Shown here: piece after piece, positions 14,947 to 23,259 of the stretch
How positions within the stretch are numbered: the first letter of the stretch is position 1
How the letters are laid out: each line of letters starts with the position of its first letter
IMG/VR virus record: IMGVR_UViG_3300047326_000025
Span: 1-39,465 of that record
Source: a virus
Direction: 5' to 3' (one strand)
DNA: 39,465 bases
Made by a program: the position numbers and the translations under genes
Notes under the pieces: model-generated
Seen by the model: only the letters and a program-made list of their open reading frames with translations
Databases searched by the model: none
Told to the model about the DNA's origin: nothing

Positions 14947-16395
14947 ATGGCCGACATATCCGCCCCCCCGCTTCAGTCCGTGCAGCTTAACAACCCCATT
15001 GACACGATCAATGGGTTGCTTGGCTTGCAACGCCAGAAGCAAGCCCTACAGACTGGTCAATATACGCAGCAGAGTGCAGCCGCAAATGCGTCAAACGACA
15101 CGTTGGCCAACCAGCAGAGACAGAACGTACAAGCGTACCTGTCCGATCCGAACAACGCGGACGTAGATGACGACACGCGCGGAAAGCACCTGCTAGCCAT
15201 TGGCGGGGATTACGGCCAATCCGTCAACAACCACATTCTCGAGGGTAAGCGCCTTCAGACTAACCTGCGCTCCGAAGTAATGGACTTGAACAGCAAGCAG
15301 CGCGGGCTCGCAGTCTCGGCGCTTCTGCCGTACAGTGACGCGGCTAACACGGCGCCTAATGCGCAGATAGGCGCGGATATAGATAAGCTGCCGGACCAAG
15401 ACCCGGCATTAGCCGGGGCCGCCACGTGGGTGCGCAAGTCGCTGCCGATGCTCCCGGACCCGGGGGCCATCACCCCGAACCCGGGCGAGACTCCGCAGCA
15501 GACTGCCACCCGCGTGGCGCAAGCCGCGCAGGCACGGGCCAAGATCATTCAAGGCGAGTTAGCCACATACACCGGCAAGAGCGGAGTTACGCCGGGGGTC
15601 AGGACACAGGGCACGACGGCAACTCCGGTTGCCACAAGCGATGTGACTGGGTCGCAGACGCCTACGGGACCGGCATACGACGTCAAGCAGATCGGCGATG
15701 CTGGCACAGGACAGAAAGCCGTTATAAGCGAGCACGGTGGCGTCACCCCCATTGCCGGCGCGGCCAACACCACGACGGCCCAGCAAATTGGCGCCAAGGG
15801 CTCGGCTGCTGGCGTAACGGATCGAGTGCAGCAAGCGCAGGCCGCAGCCAACAACACAGTCGGCGCGCAGGACGCTCTTAGTAGGGCCAAGGCCATCCTT
15901 GAGTCCCCACAGTCACCGAACACTGGCGCTAACTTTGAAAGCGTCAAGAGCCTCAAGAATCTCATGTCCGGCCTAGGCATAGACACGCAGGGCGCAGATG
16001 ACATGAACACATTGACCAAGAACCTGGCGCGGTTTGAGGCCCAAAGGGCCACACAGAGCGGCCTAGGCGGCACCGATGCCGCGCGGGAGCTTGCGCATAA
16101 CGGAAGCCCGTCCACGTCGCTGGACAACAAGGCGCTGCTTGGCGTAGTTCGCCAGTCGCTGGCCACCGAGAAGGCTAACGCGATGTATGCAGCCATCCAA
16201 GCCAAGACAAGCGACCCGGCAGTGTTGGCAAAGAATGAGGCCGACTTCCGCAACATCCCGCATCTTATTGAAGCGCTCGAGTACGGCATGATGCGCAACC
16301 CACAAGAGGCGTCGGAATACCTCAAGAGCCACAACATAGATCCCAAAGACATGGCGGCCTCGCGGGCCGCGATTAAAGAATTTGGTAGCCGATAA
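14947..16395 (+). CDS. DNA ejection / internal virion protein (medium)
   Basis: The product has 482 residues. GGAGG lies 8 nt before the ATG. It is mostly alanine, glutamine and asparagine with long helices; residues about 1-60 (LQRQKQALQTGQYTQQSAA) and 290-482 look helical, with a low-complexity Thr/Gly linker between. Second gene of the ejection set; its stop overlaps the start of the third (TAATG). Role inferred from order and composition. Confidence 0.65.
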   Translation: MADISAPPLQSVQLNNPIDTINGLLGLQRQKQALQTGQYTQQSAAANASNDTLANQQRQNVQAYLSDPNNADVDDDTRGKHLLAIGGDYGQSVNNHILEGKRLQTNLRSEVMDLNSKQRGLAVSALLPYSDAANTAPNAQIGADIDKLPDQDPALAGAATWVRKSLPMLPDPGAITPNPGETPQQTATRVAQAAQARAKIIQGELATYTGKSGVTPGVRTQGTTATPVATSDVTGSQTPTGPAYDVKQIGDAGTGQKAVISEHGGVTPIAGAANTTTAQQIGAKGSAAGVTDRVQQAQAAANNTVGAQDALSRAKAILESPQSPNTGANFESVKSLKNLMSGLGIDTQGADDMNTLTKNLARFEAQRATQSGLGGTDAARELAHNGSPSTSLDNKALLGVVRQSLATEKANAMYAAIQAKTSDPAVLAKNEADFRNIPHLIEALEYGMMRNPQEASEYLKSHNIDPKDMAASRAAIKEFGSR

Positions 16396-18017
16396 TGGCT
16401 GACTTCGACCCAGACGCCTATCTGGCAGAGCAGACGGCGGCACAGCAGCCAGCATTCGATCCGGACGCGCACCTTAACAACTTAGTGTCCGCCCAGCAGG
16501 CCGCACCAGCGGCCAAGGTCTATGACCCGACCGAAGGCATGTCAACCACAGACAAGGTCCTCGCGGGCGCCGGAAAGGCTTTCGTAGACACTGGGACGGG
16601 GATAAAACAGTTGGTGGCGCAGCTCGGCCACAAGCTTGGTCTTGTCAGCGATGGCGATTTGGCAAAGACGCAAGCTGAGGTAGACGAAACCAAGAAGCGT
16701 GACGCGCCTCTCATGGCTACTACTGCCGGTACGCTTGGCAACATGGGCGGCCAAGCCGCCATGTTAGCTGTAGCCCCAGAGGGCGCCGCCGGCGCGGTAG
16801 CGGGTAGTGCCTTACTGGCTGGGGCGCAGCCTACTGCAACTGGTGAAAGCCGCGCAGGAAACACCATAAGCGGTGCAATAGGCGGGGGACTAGGCTACGG
16901 CGCAGGAGCGCTAGCCGGCAAGGTAATACAGCCGGTTAAAAGCGCGTTGACTGAGACTATGGCGCAGCACATAGACGCGCTGCGTAATGCTGGCGTGCCC
17001 CTAGACCTGGCGCAAAGTACAGGATCGAAAGCAGCGCAAACGCTTAAGAACGTTGTCGCGGATAACCCGCTTGTCGGCCACTCTGCGTTGCCGCAGGAAC
17101 AAGCCGAGGCCTTTAACAAGGCTGTGCTGTCTGAGATCGGAGAAAATTCGCGCAAAGCCGACCCAAGTACGTTGGCCGCGGCTAGAGCGCGCATAGGAGG
17201 CGTGTTTGACGACGTAGCCGAACGCAACCCCATAAAGTTTGACGATCAACTACAGAACGATCTGACGCAGGTTCACGCCGGAGCCACCGGCGAGCTCTCG
17301 GACGCACAGATGGGGCCTATCAACAAGCAGATAGACAACATCTTGGACAAAGCCGCCTCTAACGGCGGCGAGATAGACGGGAAGGCTTATCAAAATATTA
17401 AGGGATCGTTGGACCGACTGTCTGGCGGTACTGACCAAGCCTTAGGCCACTGGGCCAGGCAACTTCGCATTGTGTTGGATAATGGGTTGCAGCGCTCCGC
17501 AAGCCCAGACGACCTGCAAGCGCTAACGACAGCCAGGCAGCAATACCGCGCCCTGAAACAAATTGAGGGCGCAGTCAACGACAACAACGACGTGTCTCCA
17601 GCCATGCTGGCGAATAGAATCGACACCAAGGCCAACGCCTCACAAACCGTGTACGGAAAGGGCGACCAACGCCTGTACAACCTGGCGGTTGCCGGCAAGA
17701 ACGTGTTAAGCAACACCAAGACTGCCAGCTCTGGTACCGCGCAGCGTCTGGCCGGCATGGCCGCCATAGGCGGCGGTGCAGACGCGCTGCTAGATAGAGA
17801 CGAGCAGGGTCACATCAAGGTGGGCAACGTGGCAAAGTACGCCGCGCTAGGCGTGGCAGCCCCCGCCATAGCGCGGGCTGCAGTAGAAAACCCGAAGGCC
17901 GTGAACTTCCTTACCGGCTTGGCCAACAGCAAGGCGGCCACCGTTGGCACTAACGTACTTAAGCGGGCCGGACAGGCAGCAGGCACTAAGTACGGCGAGG
18001 ACCAACTCGCGAAGTGA
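16395..18017 (+). CDS. DNA ejection / internal virion protein (large)
   Basis: The product has 540 residues. Short acidic repeats at the N-terminus (FDPDAYL, FDPDAHL) are followed by glycine- and alanine-rich hydrophobic segments around residues 105-175 that could cross a membrane. A helical C-terminal half ends in a basic, Ala-rich tail. It is the last gene of the virion operon before the oppositely oriented membrane-protein cassette, whose distal gene overlaps its last 32 bases on the other strand. Confidence 0.65.
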   Translation: MADFDPDAYLAEQTAAQQPAFDPDAHLNNLVSAQQAAPAAKVYDPTEGMSTTDKVLAGAGKAFVDTGTGIKQLVAQLGHKLGLVSDGDLAKTQAEVDETKKRDAPLMATTAGTLGNMGGQAAMLAVAPEGAAGAVAGSALLAGAQPTATGESRAGNTISGAIGGGLGYGAGALAGKVIQPVKSALTETMAQHIDALRNAGVPLDLAQSTGSKAAQTLKNVVADNPLVGHSALPQEQAEAFNKAVLSEIGENSRKADPSTLAAARARIGGVFDDVAERNPIKFDDQLQNDLTQVHAGATGELSDAQMGPINKQIDNILDKAASNGGEIDGKAYQNIKGSLDRLSGGTDQALGHWARQLRIVLDNGLQRSASPDDLQALTTARQQYRALKQIEGAVNDNNDVSPAMLANRIDTKANASQTVYGKGDQRLYNLAVAGKNVLSNTKTASSGTAQRLAGMAAIGGGADALLDRDEQGHIKVGNVAKYAALGVAAPAIARAAVENPKAVNFLTGLANSKAATVGTNVLKRAGQAAGTKYGEDQLAK

Positions 18018-18114
18018 GTAGAGCGAACCCTAGGAAAATAAATCCTAGGGAAACGCTCCACGAGTCACCGAGCGCGAAGCAGAGCAGAGCGGCTAGCCAC
18101 GTTAAATATCGCAT
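17986..18114 (-). CDS. Short membrane protein of a leftward two-gene cassette
   Basis: The product has 42 residues. A textbook ribosome binding site (AAGGAGG, 4 nt spacing) precedes the ATG at 18114. The peptide is two hydrophobic stretches (YLTWLAALLCFAL and VSLGFIFLGFALL) with a basic C-terminus, so it is a small membrane protein. It follows the 123-residue membrane protein gene after 14 bases and is therefore co-transcribed with it. It runs against the surrounding late genes, a moron-like arrangement. An almost perfect DNA palindrome (18021-18058) lies within it. Confidence 0.65.
   Translation of the reverse strand: MRYLTWLAALLCFALGDSWSVSLGFIFLGFALLTSRVGPRRT
18021..18058. repeat. Long imperfect palindrome inside the short membrane gene
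   Basis: GAGCG, AA, CCCTAGGA, a 7-base loop, TCCTAGGG, AAA, CGCTC. The 8-bp inner arms and 5-bp outer arms pair perfectly. It lies just past the end of the late ejection gene, so on the plus strand it could form a hairpin terminating or stabilising the late transcript, though no T-run follows. On the minus strand it encodes a repeated Leu-Gly-Phe peptide. Confidence 0.55.
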
Positions 18115-18128
18115 ATAGCCTCCTTTGT

Positions 18129-18500
18129 TTAAAAGCTGAACCGTAAGCCTATCCGAAGATTGTTGGCGACGCACCCCGCCTCCATACCAATCGTGACGTA
18201 CTCCCACCCCCGGATAATCGGGGCCGGTACATCCCCCGCAACCAGCTCTTTAGTTATCAAAGCGTGCAGCAGGGTTGTCCCGGCGAAGTAGGCGACGACC
18301 TTCGCATCTGACGGGTGCGGCCCTAGGATCGCGTTCTCTTCTTGCAGATGCGGGTGGTGCTTGATGTCCAACGTCGTAAGCATGTCCGCGGCCGCCAGGC
18401 CGATATAACCGTATTCCAGCTTGGCGAAGTCTTCCCCCGCCACTGCGGGGGTTGCTGCCGCCAGCATCCCACCAAGCACCGCCGCAACTGTCTTTAGCAC
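18129..18500 (-). CDS. Exported membrane protein of the leftward cassette, putative exclusion factor
   Basis: The product has 123 residues from a GTG start with GGGAG 6 nt upstream. Residues 1-21 form a classic signal peptide (MLKTVAAVLGGMLAAATPAVA, cleavage after AxA). The mature part has hydrophobic stretches (YGYIGLAAADMLTTL and VVAYFAGTTLLHALI) and two cysteine-free, His-rich loops. It has its own orientation within the late region, so it is likely expressed separately, perhaps in lysogens. Superinfection exclusion or host modification is a reasonable guess, not shown by sequence. Confidence 0.65.
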   Translation of the reverse strand: MLKTVAAVLGGMLAAATPAVAGEDFAKLEYGYIGLAAADMLTTLDIKHHPHLQEENAILGPHPSDAKVVAYFAGTTLLHALITKELVAGDVPAPIIRGWEYVTIGMEAGCVANNLRIGLRFSF

Positions 18501-18575
18501 CGTCGTCTCCCGCTTACTTAGTACGCATCAACTATACGTCTAATAGATAAATAAAGCACGCACTAGATCACATAA

Positions 18576-19526
18576 ATGACGACTACTACCCTAAGCCCGA
18601 CCCCCGTTCAAAAGTTCTTTGACAATAACGGGAATGCTTTGGCTAACGGCCAGCTTTATACGTACGCCGGCGGCACCTCGACGCCGATTGCTACCTACAC
18701 CGATAACACGGGCAGCACGTCCAACACGAATCCTATAATCCTGAACAGCAGAGGGGAGTGCAACCTGTGGTTGACGCCGAACGTCAGCTATAAATTCGTC
18801 CTCCAAGACTCGTTGGGCAATACGATTTGGACCGTAGACCAAGTTGTTAATAACGCCCTTATCTCGCTCTTTGGCGGAACAGACACCGGCACCGCTGGCG
18901 CTTACGTCCTAAACTTCACAAGCAATTTTACGAGTCTCAGTAACGGTATCATAATTTATTTTATTGCCGCGAACACCAACAACGGCAACTCAACAATCAA
19001 CGTCAACGGGCTGGGCGTAGTTAATATTCAAACCGTCAACGGTATGACGTTGAGCGCCGGAATGATCGTCGGTGGAGCTCTTAACGGTATCATTTATTTC
19101 AACGGCAACTGGCTGTTGATCGAGTCGCCGTTCATGTTGCCGCAGCCGGGAAGCTTTAACCTGACGGTGGCAGGGTTCTCCGCACCTTCGCCCGTACCTT
19201 GCGAATACACAGTTATTGGCGATACGTGCATGATCCGCGTGCAACCGTTCGCTTACACAAGCAACGCAACCACGTTCACGGGCACGGTGAACTTAGCGGC
19301 GATCCAACCTGCATCGAAGCAGTACGTCATGATTCCTGCGGCCCAAGACGCCGGCGCGAGCGTTTACGCGCAAGTCGCGACTGTGGCCCCCGGGTCCGGT
19401 ACGACTGTCAACTTCACTTTCTACAAGAACGGCAGCTCTTCGGGGTGGACCGCCTCCGGCGCTAAGGGCTTAAGCGACTCCTCGGGAAACTTCTACATAA
19501 CATTTACTTACAAGCTGTCGTCATAA
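18576..19526 (+). CDS. Tail fibre/spike protein 1 with shared N-terminal anchor domain
   Basis: The product has 316 residues. Residues about 6-90 form a domain (FFDNNGNALANGQLYTYAGG, later NLWLTPNVSYKF, then NTIWTVDQV) repeated at the start of the next protein. It probably attaches both to the virion. The rest is beta-rich and Asn/Thr-rich, ending in a compact C-terminal domain (QDAGASVYAQVATVAPGSGT) typical of fibre tips. No pectate-lyase or esterase motif is visible. There is no ribosome binding site before the ATG, and the upstream 75 bases hold a GTCTAATA operator-like motif. Confidence 0.75.
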   Translation: MTTTTLSPTPVQKFFDNNGNALANGQLYTYAGGTSTPIATYTDNTGSTSNTNPIILNSRGECNLWLTPNVSYKFVLQDSLGNTIWTVDQVVNNALISLFGGTDTGTAGAYVLNFTSNFTSLSNGIIIYFIAANTNNGNSTINVNGLGVVNIQTVNGMTLSAGMIVGGALNGIIYFNGNWLLIESPFMLPQPGSFNLTVAGFSAPSPVPCEYTVIGDTCMIRVQPFAYTSNATTFTGTVNLAAIQPASKQYVMIPAAQDAGASVYAQVATVAPGSGTTVNFTFYKNGSSSGWTASGAKGLSDSSGNFYITFTYKLSS

Positions 19527-21581
19527 ATGACCAACAACGTAACCCAGCTTGCTCCGTTCCCCGTATTCCGCGCGTGGGACAACAACGGCAACCCGCTAGC
19601 CTCTGGCCAGCTCTACACCTACGCTGCCGGTACCTCGACGCCGTTGGCTACGTATACGGATAATACCGCCGGCACGCCGAATACCAACCCGGTTATCTTG
19701 AATGCGCGGGGCGAAGCTAACGTTTGGCTTACGCCAGGACAATACTATAAATTCGTCCTCCAAGACTCCCTCGGCAATACGATATGGACGGTAGACCAGA
19801 TCTCGGCCCCGCTCCTAACAGTCGCGTCCCTGGGCGCGCTCTTGTACCCGCAGACAACTATAGAGATAGCGGCCGGCATTACACCGACCAACCTCCAATA
19901 CGCGCCGGGAGACTTGCGCAGGTACGGCGCCAAGATAGACGGATCCACAGACGACACAGCGGCCATCAACGGCGCTATCAAGGTAGCGATTGCCGGATTA
20001 GGCTTCATCTACCACCCCGGCGGCACGTGTGTACACGCCTCCCAAATACTGTTCGCCACGTCAGGCACTGGCTTGAACATACTCGGGAACCACTACAACG
20101 CGTCCATCTTCAACTACTCAGGGTCCGCCGCTACCTCCGCTTGGCGGATCACCAACAACACGACGACCCCAGGTAGCCCAACACCGAATAGCTCCGGGTA
20201 CGGCTTGGTGTCGTTTGAGAAGGTAAAGATAACCACGTCCGTGGGCTCATCCACGGCAGCCGGCATCGAGATAAACGCGTGCGGCTTTTCCTTCTACAAC
20301 ATCATATCAACGCACGTATCCGGTACTTTCAAGTACGGGATCATTCTTGACGGCACGGAAGTCGTTAACATTGAAAAGTGCATTCTAGAGAACTCGGGGC
20401 CGTCCAACGCTGCCAACCTGTGGATAGTTAACGGTGCAGACCGGACAGCTGGCCAAGCGGTCGGATTTACAAACAGCATTTTTGTACACGGTAACCAGTT
20501 CAACATTTCCGGCAGCGGATCGAACAGCATCGCCGATGACGGCGGATCGGATCACTACTTCAGGGACAACAACCTGAACGGCGCGGCCGTTCCCATTCGC
20601 ATCTGCGGCGCCAGCGCATTTGAGATCACCGGCAACGAGATGGAGAACGGTCTAGGCGGCTCCGGTACCGGAGAGGCAAATATAGACTTTCTGATACTCA
20701 CGCTCGGCTCCGGCGCTGTAGGGCCTTGCTCCGCGGGCGTAGTCAGCGGCAACTACTTCGGCGCAGACATGGCTGGAAGCAGTAGCTCCCTCCGCTTTGG
20801 CGGAGGCGGAGCAAAGCACTACGGCATTAAAGTACACGGCAACTACTTCCGCGAGAACTCGGGCGCCTCGGCCGACATCTACGTGACCAACTTGGGCAGC
20901 TCCGAGGTGGGCCCGAACTACCACGCCGCGCAGAACTCCTCGGTCACCCCCTACACCGGCACCCACAACGATTCAGACGGCAACCACTTGTGGCCGCCGC
21001 AGAACGGATACTTAGGTACGTGGGCGTCTAACCACGTGTGGGGAGACAGTAGATACCTAAATCAGTTCGTGGGCGGAGTATCCGCAGACTCGCCCAACGG
21101 GCTGTGCATAGACGAGCAGCAGCACCAGAATTTCACCATCGTGATCTCGAACGCCTCGGGGACGCTCCAGGTCGCGATTGAGGAGTCGGGCACCTCGGGC
21201 GCGACCGCCGCCTACGCCAACAAGCTCACGGGCAACACCACGACGCCCGCGGCCCTGCCGACGGTGTCGTCGACGGTGGGATTCGGCGGTGTCGCGGCGG
21301 GCATGTATTCGGGCTCGCTCTCGGTGCTGGTCTTGAACGTGACCAACGCTCAGATTGCCGGCAAGGGCAACATGTTTGCCTTCATCGAGCAGTACACCGG
21401 CAACGTCGCGGCCTACACGGTGTATTGCGGCCTCGCGAGTCGCAACGTGAACGGCACCTCGGAACAGCGCCCCGAGATCCGGCTGGTCAACGCGCTCACC
21501 GGCGCCGCCGTCAACTTTGCGACGGCGCTCCCGGCGAACGGGCAGGTGCTCAATATAAAGTTCGTCGGGTACCTCGCGTAA
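19527..21581 (+). CDS. Tailspike with pectate-lyase-like beta-helix
   Basis: The product has 684 residues. Residues about 8-90 repeat the N-terminal anchor of the preceding protein. Residues about 130-460 begin with LRRYGAKIDGSTDDTAAING, the signature of the pectate-lyase-3 / right-handed beta-helix fold used by spikes that bind or cut surface polysaccharide, followed by many short Asn/Gly turns. The last 170 residues are encoded in noticeably GC-richer DNA with different codon preferences, suggesting a swapped receptor-binding tip. It begins directly after the preceding stop (TAAATG). Confidence 0.85.
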   Translation: MTNNVTQLAPFPVFRAWDNNGNPLASGQLYTYAAGTSTPLATYTDNTAGTPNTNPVILNARGEANVWLTPGQYYKFVLQDSLGNTIWTVDQISAPLLTVASLGALLYPQTTIEIAAGITPTNLQYAPGDLRRYGAKIDGSTDDTAAINGAIKVAIAGLGFIYHPGGTCVHASQILFATSGTGLNILGNHYNASIFNYSGSAATSAWRITNNTTTPGSPTPNSSGYGLVSFEKVKITTSVGSSTAAGIEINACGFSFYNIISTHVSGTFKYGIILDGTEVVNIEKCILENSGPSNAANLWIVNGADRTAGQAVGFTNSIFVHGNQFNISGSGSNSIADDGGSDHYFRDNNLNGAAVPIRICGASAFEITGNEMENGLGGSGTGEANIDFLILTLGSGAVGPCSAGVVSGNYFGADMAGSSSSLRFGGGGAKHYGIKVHGNYFRENSGASADIYVTNLGSSEVGPNYHAAQNSSVTPYTGTHNDSDGNHLWPPQNGYLGTWASNHVWGDSRYLNQFVGGVSADSPNGLCIDEQQHQNFTIVISNASGTLQVAIEESGTSGATAAYANKLTGNTTTPAALPTVSSTVGFGGVAAGMYSGSLSVLVLNVTNAQIAGKGNMFAFIEQYTGNVAAYTVYCGLASRNVNGTSEQRPEIRLVNALTGAAVNFATALPANGQVLNIKFVGYLA

Positions 21582-21799
21582 TGGCCACCGGGGTAACAAA
21601 AGACATTGGGAGGCTCGAGGCGCGCATGGATTCCACGGAGCGCCGGCTCGAGCAGATCGAGAAGAAGATAGACGTTCTGGTTGATGTGGTAGCCCAGTCT
21701 AAGGGCTCCCTCAAGACGCTAATAGCCGTAAGCAGCTTCGTCGCCGCCGCGACTGCAGGAATCACTACCTTTGTTTCCTGGCTAATTGGGCGGCATTGA
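21581..21799 (+). CDS. Small coiled-coil and membrane protein, holin-like (XhlA-type)
   Basis: The product has 72 residues. The ATG overlaps the spike stop (TAATG). Residues 8-40 form a coiled coil (IGRLEARMDSTERRLEQIEK) and residues 44-68 one transmembrane helix, the layout of XhlA-type lysis accessory proteins. The lysozyme gene follows with an overlap. It could be the holin or a pinholin partner; other membrane proteins in the cassette are alternatives. Confidence 0.65.
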   Translation: MATGVTKDIGRLEARMDSTERRLEQIEKKIDVLVDVVAQSKGSLKTLIAVSSFVAAATAGITTFVSWLIGRH

Positions 21800-22248
21800 C
21801 AGTGCCGGTATCGCCGGAGTTGTTGGCGAACGTCAAGCAAGCCGAAGGCTTGCGCACGGTAGCGTACCGGGATACCAACGGTTTTTGGACTATAGGCTAC
21901 GGCCACAAGTTGGCCGCTAATCGCGATTGGTCCGGATATGCGATCAACACCGACTACGCATCCGCTTTACTAACGGTAGATCTTAATCAAGCGGCGATGG
22001 CTGCCCTTTCCTTACCGGAGTGGCCAAAGCTGGATACCCCCGCTCGGCAGGACGCCATAGTAGAAATACTGTTCAACATGGGCGCCGGGACTTGGCTTAA
22101 GTTCTTGAACACCCGGGCCGCTATCGAGGCCCAGAACTGGCCATCCGCGTGCAACAACTTGCTTAACTCCCTTTGGGCTAGACAGGTGCACGAGACTCGA
22201 GCCAACCGCATAGCCAACCAGCTACTAGACGGATACTATGTTACTTAA
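21796..22248 (+). CDS. Endolysin, GH24 lysozyme (T4 lysozyme-like)
   Basis: The product has about 150 residues. The catalytic triad has T4 lysozyme spacing: Glu17, Asp26 (+9) and Thr32 (+6), in QAEGLRTVAYRDTNGFWT followed by IGYGH. Typical later GH24 segments (ILFNMGAG and WARQVHETRANRI) are present. It cleaves peptidoglycan after the holin opens the inner membrane. The start is TTG at 21796 or GTG at 21802, overlapping the preceding gene. There is no signal peptide, so it needs a holin. Confidence 0.92.
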   Translation: MTVPVSPELLANVKQAEGLRTVAYRDTNGFWTIGYGHKLAANRDWSGYAINTDYASALLTVDLNQAAMAALSLPEWPKLDTPARQDAIVEILFNMGAGTWLKFLNTRAAIEAQNWPSACNNLLNSLWARQVHETRANRIANQLLDGYYVT

Positions 22249-22501
22249 CCCCCAATGTTGGCACGCCTACAAGACCCGCATCACGGGATGGGTGTCCGCT
22301 GGGCTCGGGGTGCTGGCCTACATCGACCACGAGACGATAAACAGCATTGGGAGCCTCCTGGGGCCGGTGTGGGGTCCTAGGGCTGTCAGACTAGCCCTTA
22401 TAGCCGCGGGCCTTACCACGGCCTTTATAGGCCACCAGAACGCCCGTATGTTCCCTCCGCCTGTTTATCCCGTCGGCCAAGAACCGTGGAGGGGGGGTTA
22501 A
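22238..22501 (+). CDS. Small membrane protein of the lysis cassette, candidate holin
   Basis: The product has 87 residues with two hydrophobic segments (about 16-30, GWVSAGLGVLAYI, and 47-64, AVRLALIAAGLTTAFIG) and a polar proline-rich C-terminus. It overlaps the lysozyme gene by 11 bases and is followed directly by the spanin gene. Two-segment small membrane proteins here are usually holins or antiholins; which of the three candidates forms the hole cannot be decided. Confidence 0.65.
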   Translation: MLLNPQCWHAYKTRITGWVSAGLGVLAYIDHETINSIGSLLGPVWGPRAVRLALIAAGLTTAFIGHQNARMFPPPVYPVGQEPWRGG

Positions 22502-23017
22502 ATGCTTACCGTGCCTGCCGTCTATGCCCGTATAGCCGCCTACGGCGTCTTAGTTCTAGCCCTCTTCTTTGGGGGAGTATACCTTGAGCATCGTCTAGCA
22601 GCCGCTCGGTATACGAAGCTAGAACTAGGCTACGCGGAAGCGGAGGCCAAAGCACAAGCTATGGCTACTCAAGAGACCGCCAAATTACAAGCTAAAGCTA
22701 CTCAAGCTCAAAACGACTATGAGAATGAACACAATGCGCTACTTGCTTACGTTGCTGCTAACCCTGTCGAGCCTGTACGGCTGTGCATCGCTTCCTCCCG
22801 TCGTCCAACCGTGCCCGGTGCAACCGGGGCCGTCCCCGGAGCTCAAAGCGGCGTTGCCGCCCCCGGAGATGTTCTCGCGGTGTCTCCGGGAGATAGTGGC
22901 GTACGGGACGAGCAAGGCCCCGATGTCTCAGAGTTGCTTGGACTTCTTGCACTCCGGGCGGATGAAACAGCCGCAATAGCTCGCGAATCACAATCACTAG
23001 AGGAACCGAAGAAATGA
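22502..23017 (+). CDS. Rz: Inner-membrane spanin (Rz-like)
   Basis: The product has 171 residues. An N-terminal transmembrane anchor (about 12-28, YGVLVLALFFGGVYL) is followed by an alanine/glutamine-rich periplasmic coiled coil (residues about 30-85). The second half is Pro/Gly/Val-rich because the same DNA encodes the outer spanin in another frame. With the outer-membrane partner it bridges the periplasm and fuses membranes in the last step of lysis in Gram-negative hosts. Confidence 0.8.
   Translation: MLTVPAVYARIAAYGVLVLALFFGGVYLEHRLAAARYTKLELGYAEAEAKAQAMATQETAKLQAKATQAQNDYENEHNALLAYVAANPVEPVRLCIASSRRPTVPGATGAVPGAQSGVAAPGDVLAVSPGDSGVRDEQGPDVSELLGLLALRADETAAIARESQSLEEPKK
22734..22979 (+). 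CDS. Rz1: Outer-membrane spanin lipoprotein (Rz1-like), embedded in Rz
   Basis: The product has about 81 residues, entirely inside the Rz gene in another frame. A short signal peptide (MRYLLTLLLTLSS) ends in lipobox LYGC, so the mature protein would be a lipoprotein with an acylated cysteine. The mature part is proline-rich (LPPVVQPCPVQPGPSPELK), as in lambda Rz1. An in-frame ATG 15 bases upstream is possible, but 22734 gives the better signal peptide. Confidence 0.8.
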   Translation: MRYLLTLLLTLSSLYGCASLPPVVQPCPVQPGPSPELKAALPPPEMFSRCLREIVAYGTSKAPMSQSCLDFLHSGRMKQPQ

Positions 23018-23217
23018 CAGACGAAGTAAAGACCGCCGTGGCGGATGTTAAGAGCGACGTAGCGGCCGTGGCCGCGGAGCCGGCTAAAGTGGAAGCGGCG
23101 GTAGTCGCGACTGAAGCTAAGACCGTGGCGTGGGTCGAGAAGCACCCAAACGTAACCGCAGTGATTGCGGTCGTTGTCGGAGTCGCGTTGGTATACGCGA
23201 TATTCCACATGCTTTGA
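23014..23217 (+). CDS. Small tail-anchored membrane protein at the end of the lysis cassette
   Basis: The product has 67 residues: an Ala/Val/Lys/Glu-rich soluble helix (VKTAVADVKSDVAAVAAEPA) followed by one transmembrane helix (about 47-65, VTAVIAVVVGVALVYAIF). Its ATG overlaps the Rz stop (ATGA). It is the last gene before the late terminator. It may be a lysis accessory or holin-type protein; the function is unknown. Confidence 0.65.
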   Translation: MTDEVKTAVADVKSDVAAVAAEPAKVEAAVVATEAKTVAWVEKHPNVTAVIAVVVGVALVYAIFHML

Positions 23218-23221
23218 AATG

Positions 23222-23242
23222 AAAAACGCCCCGAGTGGGGCG
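23222..23242 (-). terminator. Intrinsic terminator of the leftward operon
   Basis: Read on the minus strand, CGCCCC, loop ACTC, GGGGCG is followed by TTTTT. The 6-bp GC stem plus T-run is a good intrinsic terminator lying after the last leftward gene (stop at 23260). Confidence 0.8.
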
Positions 23243-23259
23243 CTAAAGAAAGGAATCTA

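Noticed and set aside
15549-16472. 307-codon minus-strand open frame opposite the ejection genes
   Set aside because: Antisense shadow of an alanine-rich gene, Cys/Ala/Ser-rich, with no ribosome binding site and no neighbouring genes on that strand.
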